A stretch of 10,263 bases of DNA from Flavobacteriaceae bacterium (GTDB lineage: Bacteria; Bacteroidota; Bacteroidia; Flavobacteriales; Flavobacteriaceae). The stretch spans positions 1 to 10,263 of the forward strand of contig JAGLDM010000171.1 of the NCBI GenBank assembly GCA_023145595.1, written 5' to 3'. Position numbers and translations under genes: made by a program. Positions within the stretch are counted from its first letter, which is position 1. Each line of letters starts with the position of its first letter. Under the pieces are notes generated by a model, which did no database searches, was not told where the DNA came from, and was given only the letters and a program-made list of their open reading frames with translations. Positions 1 through 5,970 of this stretch are shown one piece after another.

Positions 1-467
1 AAATGAAAGAAAAGAAAGACCGTGTTGATGATGCTTTGCATGCAACAAGAGCTGCTGTAGAAGAAGGAATTATTGCTGGTGGTGGAGTTGCTTTAGTTAG
101 AGCAAAATCTGTTTTAGAAAAAATTACTACAGACAACCTTGATGAAGTAACTGGAATCAAAATTATTGACAGAGCCATTGAAGAGCCTTTACGTCAGATT
201 GTTGAAAATACAGGTAAAGAAGGTTCTGTTGTTGTTTCAAAAGTGATGGAAGGTAAATCCGATTTTGGCTACAATGCTAAAATTGGTGAATATGTAAAAA
301 TGTTTAAAGCAGGTATTATAGATCCTACTAAAGTAACACGTATCGCATTAGAAAATGCAGCATCTGTTTCTGGAATGATTCTAACTACAGAATGTGCTTT
401 AATCGATATTAAAGAAGATGCTCCTGCTATGCCAATGGGCGGAGGCGGAATGCCTGGAATGATGTAA
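1..467 (+). CDS. groL: Chaperonin GroEL (HSP60), C-terminal part; 5' end outside the window
   Basis: This is the last ~155 residues of the 60-kDa chaperonin GroEL, which forms the double-ring ATP-driven folding chamber in the cytoplasm with GroES. The visible frame opens with [18 protein letters not shown], the typical GroEL segment just before the returning intermediate and equatorial domains. It continues through [15 protein letters not shown] and ends with the Gly/Met-rich disordered tail GGGGMPGMM that projects into the ring cavity. The first two bases fit the end of a Glu codon (V-E-M-K-E-K-K in the family), so the ATG at position 3 is internal and not the start. The frame is intact to its TAA and a strong terminator follows 23 bp later. 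groES would be expected upstream, outside the window. The identification is certain. Confidence 0.97.
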   Translation, partial: MKEKKDRVDDALHATRAAVEEGIIAGGGVALVRAKSVLEKITTDNLDEVTGIKIIDRAIEEPLRQIVENTGKEGSVVVSKVMEGKSDFGYNAKIGEYVKMFKAGIIDPTKVTRIALENAASVSGMILTTECALIDIKEDAPAMPMGGGGMPGMM

Positions 468-489
468 TCATTATTTCTTACAAATATTT

Positions 490-530
490 AATACCCGTTT
501 CAAATTCATTTTGAAACGGGTATTTTTTTT
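490..530 (+). terminator. Rho-independent terminator of groEL
   Basis: A perfect 15-bp stem (490-504 paired with 510-524, arms AATACCCGTTTCAAA and its complement) has a 5-nt loop and runs into a T tract at 523-530. It begins 23 bp after the groEL stop. The other strand lacks an equally good U tract, so it probably acts mainly on groEL, although it may also slow transcripts of the convergent gene at 668-1183. Confidence 0.93.
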
Positions 531-667
531 AATAAATCTAAGGGTTTGGATAAAAAACCAACAACTAATTTAGGCGTAATAGACAAAATGGTTGATGAAA
601 ATATCTCCCTATTTTTGATTTTATTAATAAGCCGTTTATGATCCTTTTATAAATTTAAAATAGTTTA

Positions 668-1183
668 TTAAAACATATACTGAACAGCAACTCCAATTCT
701 AAAATACGAACCATCCATTACGGTAAATCTCATCTCAGGAGCAAGATTTAAGTTGTCAGTTAATTTGTAATTTGCACCTACACCAAGGTTCAAACCAATA
801 CTAGTGTCTTTACCAGTCATTTCAGGTGAGGTATATCCATATCCGTAATCCATAGCTGGTATTGTAAATTTCCAAAACGTAACAGCCAAACCTGCCAAAC
901 CATAAACATTAAGTTTTTCATCATGTTGGTAAAAATTATAATGCCCATCAAAATCAAGCATATTCCATTTCATATAATCTTTTTCAAATATATGCGTAAA
1001 CGCAATAGCCACCTCGTACTTTTCTGTTATTTCGTAAGCTCCATTTAAACCAATTCCAATATTGCCAATTTCTGAGGCATAATAAACCCCACCACCTGCA
1101 CGTAGGTTTGCAATATCAAATGACTGAGAAAATGAATTAATACTTAGAAATACTGTTAATGTTAAAAAAAATACTTTTTTCAT
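668..1183 (-). CDS. Small outer-membrane beta-barrel protein (porin/OmpW-like superfamily)
   Basis: The protein has 171 residues. Residues 1-20 form a Sec signal peptide: MKK, then a hydrophobic core (VFFLTLTVFLSI), then a SFSQ cleavage region typical of Bacteroidota. The mature part is a chain of alternating hydrophobic/polar strands rich in Gly, Tyr and Phe (e.g. AGGGVYYASEIGNIGIGLNG, LNVYGLAGLAVTFWKF, GLNLGVGANYKLTDNLNLAP). It ends in IGVAVQYMF, a final strand with C-terminal Phe, which is the recognition signal for the BAM machinery. The size fits an 8-stranded barrel of the OMP_b-brl type. I cannot assign a substrate. The gene stands alone and converges on groEL. The ATG at 1183 is the only start that keeps the full signal peptide. 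The barrel fold is well supported; the specific function is unknown. Confidence 0.8.
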   Translation of the reverse strand: MKKVFFLTLTVFLSINSFSQSFDIANLRAGGGVYYASEIGNIGIGLNGAYEITEKYEVAIAFTHIFEKDYMKWNMLDFDGHYNFYQHDEKLNVYGLAGLAVTFWKFTIPAMDYGYGYTSPEMTGKDTSIGLNLGVGANYKLTDNLNLAPEMRFTVMDGSYFRIGVAVQYMF

Positions 1184-1262
1184 AGTTGTGAAAATTTGTG
1201 TTAAATTATTTATATAGATTAAATTTTACGTATTTCGCTTTAGTTTAGTAAGAAATACTAAT

Positions 1263-1270
1263 CAAATGTA
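1263..1270 (-). promoter_or_regulatory. Candidate -7 box (TACATTTG) for the beta-barrel gene
   Basis: On the minus strand the sequence is TACATTTG, an exact match to the Bacteroidota -7 consensus TAnnTTTG. It lies 79 bp upstream of the ATG of the beta-barrel gene and would give a leader of roughly 75 nt. No TTG sits at the ideal -33 distance; the nearest, at 1296-1298, is a few bases too far. The call is therefore tentative. Confidence 0.4.
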
Positions 1271-1423
1271 ATATAAAAATCTATTTCGCCCTAAACAATT
1301 ATAAAAAATCACAAGACAAACGCATTAAAATATTTTTGAATGTTTAGATTTTATTTTTTCGCAAGAAAGACGGTAAAAACAAACCACTATAAATGAAATA
1401 CCCATAATTTCAGGCTCGTGATT

Positions 1424-1481
1424 GAAAGCCAGCCCAAAGGCACTTATTATAGAATTATTCCACCTGTATCTTCTGGCTTTC
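1424..1481. repeat. Inverted repeat, 9-bp perfect arms 40 bp apart
   Basis: GAAAGCCAG (1424-1432) and CTGGCTTTC (1473-1481) are perfect inverted copies. They are noticeably more GC-rich than their surroundings. The interval carries no open frame. This could be the base of an RNA structure in the transcript running from the sulfur cluster or a remnant of a small mobile element. It could also be chance, and nothing here decides between these. Confidence 0.4.
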
Positions 1482-1657
1482 TATGATCTTCTAAGACTTA
1501 CTTCCTTTTCATCTGTAATACTTACCTGTATTCAAAATAAAAAGCGATTTTTTTAGAAACTGAAATCAAAATGTACTAAAGTGTACAATATCTAATTAGC
1601 ACCCTTTTTTTCTAACTAATCAACTAACATAATCTTTAACTGTTTTTATCCTTTAAT

Positions 1658-3058
1658 CTATAAAATAAATGTCGTTAAAGGAGTATCTACTTCTTTAATC
1701 GCTTGAAAGCCTCCTGCAACATTAATAATATTATGAATCCCTTTACTTTTTAATATTGACGATGCAATCATTGAGCGATAACCTCCTTGACAATGCATAT
1801 AAAAAGTTTTATCTTTTGGGAGTTCTGATAAATTATTTGGAAGTATACTTAAACACATGTGTTTGGCATCAATAATATGCTGAGATAAAAATTCTGGTTT
1901 CCTCCTAACATCATACACAGGAACATGTTTTTCTTCTATAGCATTTTTAAACTTCATTGCGTAAATTGAAGTTACAGTATCATAATCTTTAGCGGCAGTT
2001 TTCCACGCTTCAAATCCACCTCTCAAATACCCAATAGTATTGTCGAAACCGATTCTTGAAAGACGTGTTAACGCCTCTTCTTCTCTTCCTTCTGGTGCAA
2101 CCAACAGAATAGATTGCTTCACATCTGAGACTAAAACACCTACCCATGGTGCAAATTCACCATCTAAACCAATAAAAATTGATCTAGGAATATGTCCTTT
2201 ACTATACTCATCTTGATGACGAACATCTAAAATAATGGCATCCGATTCATTCGCTTGTTTTTCAAATTCGTTTGGTAAAAATGGTTTATTTGATTTTTCT
2301 AATATCGCATCAAAACTTTTGTAACCGTTTATATTCATAAGCACGTTTGAAGGAAAATATGTTGGCGGTGCTTCTAAACCAACTAACAATTCCGTCACAA
2401 ACTCTTCTTTAGTCATATCTGCTCTTAAAGCATAATTTGTCTTTTTTTGATTTCCTAGTGTGTCGGTGGTTTCACTACTCATATTTTTACCACAAGCAGA
2501 ACCTGCACCATGGTTAGGATACACTATTAAATCATCACTTAAAGGCATAATTTTATTACGCAATGAATCAAATAAATAACCTGCTAATAAATCTTCAGTT
2601 AAGTCTGGAACGAGATGCTGCGCTAAATCTGGACGACCTACATCTCCAATAAACATTGTGTCTCCTGTAATAATACCGTGCTCATCTCCATTTTCATCAA
2701 TTAACAAAAAAGTAGTACTCTCCATGGTATGCCCTGGAGTATGAATCACCTTTATTTTATAATCACCAACTTCAAATATTTGATTGTCTTTTGCAACGAT
2801 AATCTCATAACCAGGTTTGGCTGTTGGACCAAACACAATATCGCCACCTGTTTTTCTTGCTAAGTCGATATGACCACTTACAAAATCGGCATGAAAATGA
2901 GTTTCAAAAATATACTTGATTTTTGCATCGTCAATTTTTGCACGGTTTAAATACGGTTGAACTTCTCTTAATGGATCAAATATAGCCGCTTCACCATTAC
3001 TTTCAATATAATATGCCGCATGCGCTAAACAACCTGTATAGATTTGTTCTATTTTCAT
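1658..3058 (-). CDS. CstB-like MBL-fold persulfide dioxygenase fused to two rhodanese domains
   Basis: The protein has 466 residues in three domains. Residues 1-~240 are a metallo-beta-lactamase fold of the persulfide dioxygenase type. It shows THFHADF (His54, His56, Asp58), TPGHT (His110) and TGDTMFIGDVGRPDL (Asp133); by alignment with ETHE1, His54, His110 and Asp133 would bind the single Fe(II). The sixth position of HxHxDH is Phe59 instead of His. GAGSACGK carries Cys189, which corresponds to a conserved Cys of CstB. Residues ~262-360 are a rhodanese-like domain without an active-site Cys (LLVAPEGREEEA in the loop). Residues ~365-466 are an active rhodanese with the loop CQGGYRS (Cys423, CxxGxR). 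In CstB this layout oxidises persulfides and passes sulfur to sulfite, yielding thiosulfate. The gene is last in the cluster and has its own operator and promoter upstream. The protein appears cytoplasmic, with no signal peptide. The family is certain; the exact substrate is inferred. Confidence 0.9.
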   Translation of the reverse strand: MKIEQIYTGCLAHAAYYIESNGEAAIFDPLREVQPYLNRAKIDDAKIKYIFETHFHADFVSGHIDLARKTGGDIVFGPTAKPGYEIIVAKDNQIFEVGDYKIKVIHTPGHTMESTTFLLIDENGDEHGIITGDTMFIGDVGRPDLAQHLVPDLTEDLLAGYLFDSLRNKIMPLSDDLIVYPNHGAGSACGKNMSSETTDTLGNQKKTNYALRADMTKEEFVTELLVGLEAPPTYFPSNVLMNINGYKSFDAILEKSNKPFLPNEFEKQANESDAIILDVRHQDEYSKGHIPRSIFIGLDGEFAPWVGVLVSDVKQSILLVAPEGREEEALTRLSRIGFDNTIGYLRGGFEAWKTAAKDYDTVTSIYAMKFKNAIEEKHVPVYDVRRKPEFLSQHIIDAKHMCLSILPNNLSELPKDKTFYMHCQGGYRSMIASSILKSKGIHNIINVAGGFQAIKEVDTPLTTFIL

Positions 3059-3121
3059 TTGATTCCATTTATTATTCCTGAATTTCTACAAAACAACTCA
3101 TACAATTCTATTAATTTGATT

Positions 3122-3129
3122 CAAAGGTA
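3122..3129 (-). promoter_or_regulatory. -7 box (TACCTTTG) of the CstB-like gene
   Basis: TACCTTTG on the minus strand matches TAnnTTTG exactly and predicts a start of transcription near 3117, with a leader of about 60 nt. No -33 TTG is evident; the dyad centred 33 bp upstream takes its place, as expected at an activator-dependent promoter. Confidence 0.65.
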
Positions 3130-3151
3130 TAGCTTCTCTTAAATTTTTGAA

Positions 3152-3165
3152 GTAACATTGATTAC
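3152..3165. promoter_or_regulatory. Crp/Fnr-type operator (GTAACATTGATTAC) before the CstB-like gene
   Basis: The dyad GTAA-N6-TTAC has the spacing of Crp/Fnr-family sites (CRP: TGTGA-N6-TCACA). It starts 2 bp past the exporter stop codon and its centre (3158.5) is 33 bp from the centre of the -7 box, so about -41 from the predicted start. It differs from the site at 4031-4044 in two of 14 bases. The likely ligand is the regulator encoded at 4055-4687. Confidence 0.7.
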
Positions 3166-3167
3166 AT

Positions 3168-3977
3168 TTACTGTCCTATAAAAAACTCCATATAAAACAT
3201 GAAAATTGCCATTACAAAGATAAAGTACCCAAACCCTTTTTTTAATTTTTCACCGTTAATAAAACTGCTTAGATAACTTCCTATAAATATCCCTACAAAA
3301 GAAAGCCCCGCAAATATTGATAAGAATATCCAATCAATTTCCATATTAAAGGCATCACCCAAGAAAAAGCCCATCAAAGACTTAAGGGCTATGATAATCA
3401 ATGAAGTACCAACGGCTACTTTCATCTCAACGTTTGCTAATATTACCAATGCTGGGATAATTAAAAATCCTCCACCGGCTCCAATAAACCCCGTAATTAC
3501 ACCAACAAATAATCCTTCAATTAGTATTAAAGGGTAATTGTATTTTACTTTTCTGGTTAAATTTGTCGAACTATCTTTTTCTTTCAGCATTGAAAAAGCC
3601 GCAGGTATCATTAACACTGCAAATAAGCCAAACATGCCCATTCTACGTGTAAATTCAAAATCATTGAAGGTAAATAATACATCTGGTAATGCTGGAACTA
3701 CATAATATCTTACCACAGACACACCAATAACAGAAGGTACTCCAAACACGAATGCTGTTCTCCAGTCTACAAAACCTTTTTTGTGTTGCTTAAATCCTCC
3801 TACAAGAGCACTTGCTCCGACTACAAATAATGAATATGCAGTCGCTACTTTTTCATTAACAGCAAATAAATACGCTAAAACTGGCACTGCTAAAATAGAG
3901 CCACCTCCCCCTATAAGTCCGAGAGATATTCCTATAATAAGCGCACTTATATATCCAAATATTTCTGTTAATAACAT
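3168..3977 (-). CDS. TauE/SafE (TSUP) family anion exporter
   Basis: The protein has 269 residues, almost entirely hydrophobic, with about eight inner-membrane helices in two homologous halves. Each half has the TSUP signature: GLIGGGGSILAVPVL at 20-34 with ATAYSL at 46-51, and GFIGAGGGFLIIPAL at 163-177 with VGTSL at 189-193. The family (TauE, SafE, CysZ-like functional analogues) exports sulfite, sulfoacetate and other organosulfur anions. Its position between a Crp/Fnr regulator and a CstB-like enzyme parallels tauE in the staphylococcal cst operon, where it is thought to remove sulfite or thiosulfate. Length and topology are normal. A private operator and promoter lie in the 77-bp gap upstream. 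The ATG at 3977 gives a natural N-terminal helix. The substrate is inferred from context, not from residues. Confidence 0.9.
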   Translation of the reverse strand: MLLTEIFGYISALIIGISLGLIGGGGSILAVPVLAYLFAVNEKVATAYSLFVVGASALVGGFKQHKKGFVDWRTAFVFGVPSVIGVSVVRYYVVPALPDVLFTFNDFEFTRRMGMFGLFAVLMIPAAFSMLKEKDSSTNLTRKVKYNYPLILIEGLFVGVITGFIGAGGGFLIIPALVILANVEMKVAVGTSLIIIALKSLMGFFLGDAFNMEIDWIFLSIFAGLSFVGIFIGSYLSSFINGEKLKKGFGYFIFVMAIFMFYMEFFIGQ

Positions 3978-4000
3978 GTGCTGTCATTCTTTTGAAAAAA

Positions 4001-4008
4001 CAAATTAA
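4001..4008 (-). promoter_or_regulatory. -7 box candidate (TTAATTTG) of the TSUP exporter gene
   Basis: TTAATTTG on the minus strand matches TAnnTTTG at all defined positions but one. Its centre lies exactly 33 bp from the centre of the dyad at 4031-4044, the same distance as in front of the CstB-like gene, which is the main reason for choosing it. Confidence 0.5.
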
Positions 4009-4030
4009 CGACATCATTTAAATTTATACG

Positions 4031-4044
4031 GTAACATTTGTTAC
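4031..4044. promoter_or_regulatory. Crp/Fnr-type operator (GTAACATTTGTTAC) before the TSUP exporter gene
   Basis: This dyad has 5-bp arms, GTAAC-N4-GTTAC, perfect apart from the centre. It lies 10 bp beyond the stop of the Crp/Fnr gene and 53 bp upstream of the exporter ATG. The architecture is the same as that of the 3152-3165 site. It is probably bound by the adjacent regulator as a class II activator site; repression is possible but less suited to this position. Confidence 0.72.
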
Positions 4045-4054
4045 GAAGAATACC

Positions 4055-4687
4055 CTAATATTCTAACATAATAATGCGATTCCTTTGTAGTTCTATCACT
4101 TTTTGATTTTCCAATGCCTTTAACAGTCTTGATATTACAACCCTTGATGTATGTAGGTCATAGGCAATTTCTTGGTGGGTACTATGAATTTCACGATCAT
4201 TTGTAACTTTAACTTTATCATGTAAATACCGTAATAAACGTTCATCCATTTTCAAAAAGGCAATGTTATCAATAGTGTCTAACATTTCCATCAAACGATT
4301 ATGATAACTATTAAAAACAAAATTTCTCCAAGTTTTATATTTGCTTGTCCACTCTTCCATTTTTTCAACAGGAATCATGATTAATTTAGAATCTGTTTCA
4401 GCAATTGCCTTAATTTCACTTTTCGTATTACCAATACAGCACGAAAGCGTCATTGCACAAGTATGCCCTTTTTCTAAAAAATATAGAAGAAGTTCATTTC
4501 CTTCGGCATCTTCTCTAAGAATTCTAATAACACCATTGACTAATAATGGCATTGATTTAATGTATTCTCCAACTTCTATAAATGTATAACCTTCTGGGAC
4601 CTCTTTAAAAACGCCAACATTATTAATCTCTTTTAATAATTCGTTTTCAAATAAATGCCCGTAATTTTCTCTAAGTTCTTCAATCAT
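4055..4687 (-). CDS. Crp/Fnr-family transcriptional regulator with a cysteine-rich effector pocket
   Basis: The protein has 210 residues, the usual family length. Residues ~15-115 form the cNMP-type beta-roll, ~118-150 the dimerisation helix, and ~150-210 the winged helix-turn-helix (HQEIAYDLHTSRVVISRLLK at 171-190). The C-terminal part aligns with E. coli CRP without gaps: Arg182 and Arg187 correspond to CRP Arg180 and Arg185, but Val183 replaces Glu181. In the pocket CRP Glu72 becomes Met79 and Arg82 becomes Lys89, so cAMP binding is unlikely. Cys77, Cys83 and Cys84 cluster there (CAMTLSCC). There is no N-terminal FNR-type Fe-S cysteine set. The gene starts 21 bp after the YedE-type gene, so it is probably co-transcribed with it. 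It lies immediately before two matching operators. The role as a sulfur-responsive local activator is inferred; the family is certain. Confidence 0.93.
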   Translation of the reverse strand: MIEELRENYGHLFENELLKEINNVGVFKEVPEGYTFIEVGEYIKSMPLLVNGVIRILREDAEGNELLLYFLEKGHTCAMTLSCCIGNTKSEIKAIAETDSKLIMIPVEKMEEWTSKYKTWRNFVFNSYHNRLMEMLDTIDNIAFLKMDERLLRYLHDKVKVTNDREIHSTHQEIAYDLHTSRVVISRLLKALENQKVIELQRNRIIMLEY

Positions 4688-4708
4688 AACACAAAAATAC
4701 TAAAAATA

Positions 4709-5122
4709 CTAATGAGGTAATTTATCTTTTAAAATACCATAAACATAGGTTCCTAAAACAGCAGAAATAATCACAATTATCATAGAGTAAAAGCCTGCCC
4801 CTAGAAGCGTAAACATAGGGCCTGGACATGCACCAGCAAGCACCCAACCGAGTCCAAAAATAATTCCCCCAACTAAATATCGTGTAATTCCTTTTTGTTT
4901 TTTATCAAAGGTAATCTCATCTCCATAAAAAGATTTGACTTTAAATCGTTTGATTACTTGTACTATTACAATCCCTAAAACAACGGCCACTCCAATAATT
5001 CCATACATGTGAAATGCTTTAAATTGAAACATTTCATAGATACGAAACCAAGATGCCGCTTCTGACTTGTACATGGTAATTCCGAATAAAATTCCTATAA
5101 ATAAATAAAATATACTTCTCAT
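4709..5122 (-). CDS. YeeE/YedE-type (DUF6691-like) half-size sulfur transporter subunit
   Basis: The protein has 137 residues with four predicted membrane helices. The hallmark is LAGACPGPMFTLLGAGF near residues 96-111, the Cys-containing signature of the C-terminal half of YeeE/YedE proteins; in the full-length thiosulfate transporter TsuA such conserved Cys residues line the path. The gene is the second of a pair: the preceding gene ends TAG and the sequence reads TAGTGATG, so the two are translationally coupled. I chose the ATG at 5122; a GTG at 5125 overlapping the stop by one base would add one residue. Two-gene half-size versions (PmpA/PmpB) also occur in the Xylella bigR persulfide operon. 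It probably works with the neighbouring subunit in the inner membrane to take up or expel a reduced sulfur species. Confidence 0.87.
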   Translation of the reverse strand: MRSIFYLFIGILFGITMYKSEAASWFRIYEMFQFKAFHMYGIIGVAVVLGIVIVQVIKRFKVKSFYGDEITFDKKQKGITRYLVGGIIFGLGWVLAGACPGPMFTLLGAGFYSMIIVIISAVLGTYVYGILKDKLPH

Positions 5123-5124
5123 CA

Positions 5125-5682
5125 CTAAAAAATTAAAGGGAACAACAAATGCACCATTACTAGGCCTCCAATAAAGAAACCAATCACTGCAATTAAGGAT
5201 GGTAATTGAAAATCACTCAAACCAGAAATGGCATGACCTGATGTACACCCTCCGGCATACCTAGTACCAAAGCCCACTAAGAAACCGCCAACAACTAAAA
5301 TCATAATACTTTTAACGCTAAAAAGTGCTTCATTCGAAAATAATTCAGTTGGCAAATAAGAGGTTCCTGCACTTGTAATTCCGTAGGAATGCAATTCTAT
5401 GATCACATCACTATTAAGAGATACCACTTCTGAATTTGATAAAAAATTTGCAGCAATAAAGCCGCCAATAATAGTTCCTAATGCAACCAGTAGATTCCAT
5501 CGATCAACTTTCCAATTAAACTTAAAAAAATCAGTATGGTTTCCGGCACCACATATTGTACATACAGTTTTTAAATTTGAAGACATACCAAACTTTTTTC
5601 CAGCCATAAGAAGTAAAAGCATTGTACAAGCAATTAATAACCCTCCAAAGTACCATGGCCATGGTTCAAAAATCCAATTCAT
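5125..5682 (-). CDS. YeeE/YedE-family sulfur transporter subunit, first of the pair
   Basis: The protein has 185 residues with about four or five membrane helices. The conserved YeeE/YedE motif YAGGCTSGHAISGL (Cys146, His150) is present near the C-terminal end. A second cysteine pair, Cys41 and Cys44 (TVCTICGAG), sits in a cytoplasmic or interfacial loop after the first helix, followed by TDFFKF(N)W, as in other short YeeE proteins. Full-length homologues such as TsuA move thiosulfate through a chain of cysteines. Here the function is divided between this gene and the one directly behind it. This is the first gene of the cluster in transcription order. The ATG at 5682 starts directly before the first helix. 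The family is certain; substrate and direction of transport are inferred from the neighbours. Confidence 0.88.
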   Translation of the reverse strand: MNWIFEPWPWYFGGLLIACTMLLLLMAGKKFGMSSNLKTVCTICGAGNHTDFFKFNWKVDRWNLLVALGTIIGGFIAANFLSNSEVVSLNSDVIIELHSYGITSAGTSYLPTELFSNEALFSVKSIMILVVGGFLVGFGTRYAGGCTSGHAISGLSDFQLPSLIAVIGFFIGGLVMVHLLFPLIF

Positions 5683-5735
5683 ATTTGATATTCTACAATT
5701 TGCGGCAAATGTCGATATTTCTGAACAAAATAAGC

Positions 5736-5746
5736 GTAATTATTAC
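5736..5746. promoter_or_regulatory. Possible degenerate operator (GTAATTATTAC) upstream of the sulfur cluster
   Basis: GTAAT-T-ATTAC is a perfect 11-bp dyad 53 bp upstream of the first YeeE start. As a dyad its spacing (GTAA-N3-TTAC) is wrong for a Crp/Fnr site. The left GTAA, however, sits exactly where the promoter-proximal half-site would be if the near-consensus box GACATTTG (minus strand, 5706-5713) is the -7 element and the 33-bp rule holds. The distal half does not match. It is weak on its own. Confidence 0.3.
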
Positions 5747-5801
5747 AAAATAAACAACAATTTTACTGGTTTTATAGAATTCATCGAAGTAAATGTATTT
5801 T

Positions 5802-5940
5802 GACTCTCCGAAACACTGCTCTAACTTTACAATATGCGATTGATTTGGCAAAATAATTGAAAGTAAGTATTTATGCCGTCTATACTAAGTTAGCATCGAA
5901 GGCCGGAACAATTACAAATATTAATAATTTTCTTCCTTAG
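5802..5940 (+). pseudogene. Decayed fragment, probably of a universal stress protein (UspA) gene
   Basis: From 5815 one frame reads TALTLQYAIDLAK, then a TAA at 5854-5856, then LKVSIYAVYTKLASKAGTI and TNINNFLP before a TAG at 5938. The pattern ALxYAIxLAKKLxVxIYxVH is the start of a Usp domain. Upstream, GAC at 5802 followed by TCTCCGAAAC can be restored to D-F-S-E-N by two single-base insertions, and this DFSE(N) motif opens Usp proteins just after the first beta-strand. So about 46 codons of an N-terminal Usp domain appear to survive with two small deletions and one stop, and the rest of the gene is gone. It has no function as a gene now. Assignment to Usp rests on my reading of the motif; that it is a coding relic is more certain. 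Confidence 0.5.
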
Positions 5941-5970
5941 AAAAAATATTTCCTTTTTAAATTGACACTT

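Larger units (their letters stand above)
1184..1657. other. 474-bp gene-free stretch between the sulfur cluster and the beta-barrel gene
   Basis: There is no credible open frame on either strand. The stretch holds the candidate promoter at 1263-1270, a widely spaced inverted repeat at 1424-1481, and near the end of the upstream gene only a weak hairpin (TGTAC/GTACA arms around 1572-1586). That hairpin has no proper U tract, so I see no convincing terminator for the sulfur cluster. The rest is AT-rich sequence without recognisable content. Confidence 0.6.

Noticed and set aside
531..632. Open frame after the groEL terminator containing MVDENISLFLILL
   Set aside because: It is short, has no family resemblance, no promoter box close by, and its only ATG gives 17 codons. 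Most likely chance.
1572..1586. TGTAC/GTACA hairpin as terminator of the sulfur cluster
   Set aside because: A 5-bp AT-containing stem with no proper T run on the minus strand; too weak to call.
3781..4008. 75-codon open frame on the plus strand
   Set aside because: It lies opposite the N-terminus of the TSUP gene and its promoter; its composition is that of an antisense shadow.
5653..5664. CCATGGCCATGG palindrome near the start of the first YeeE gene
   Set aside because: It is explained by coding: it falls on the codons for the Pro-Trp-Pro-Trp segment at the N-terminus.
5399..5803. 134-codon open frame on the plus strand
   Set aside because: It is mostly antisense to the first YeeE gene and runs through its promoter; it resembles no protein family.
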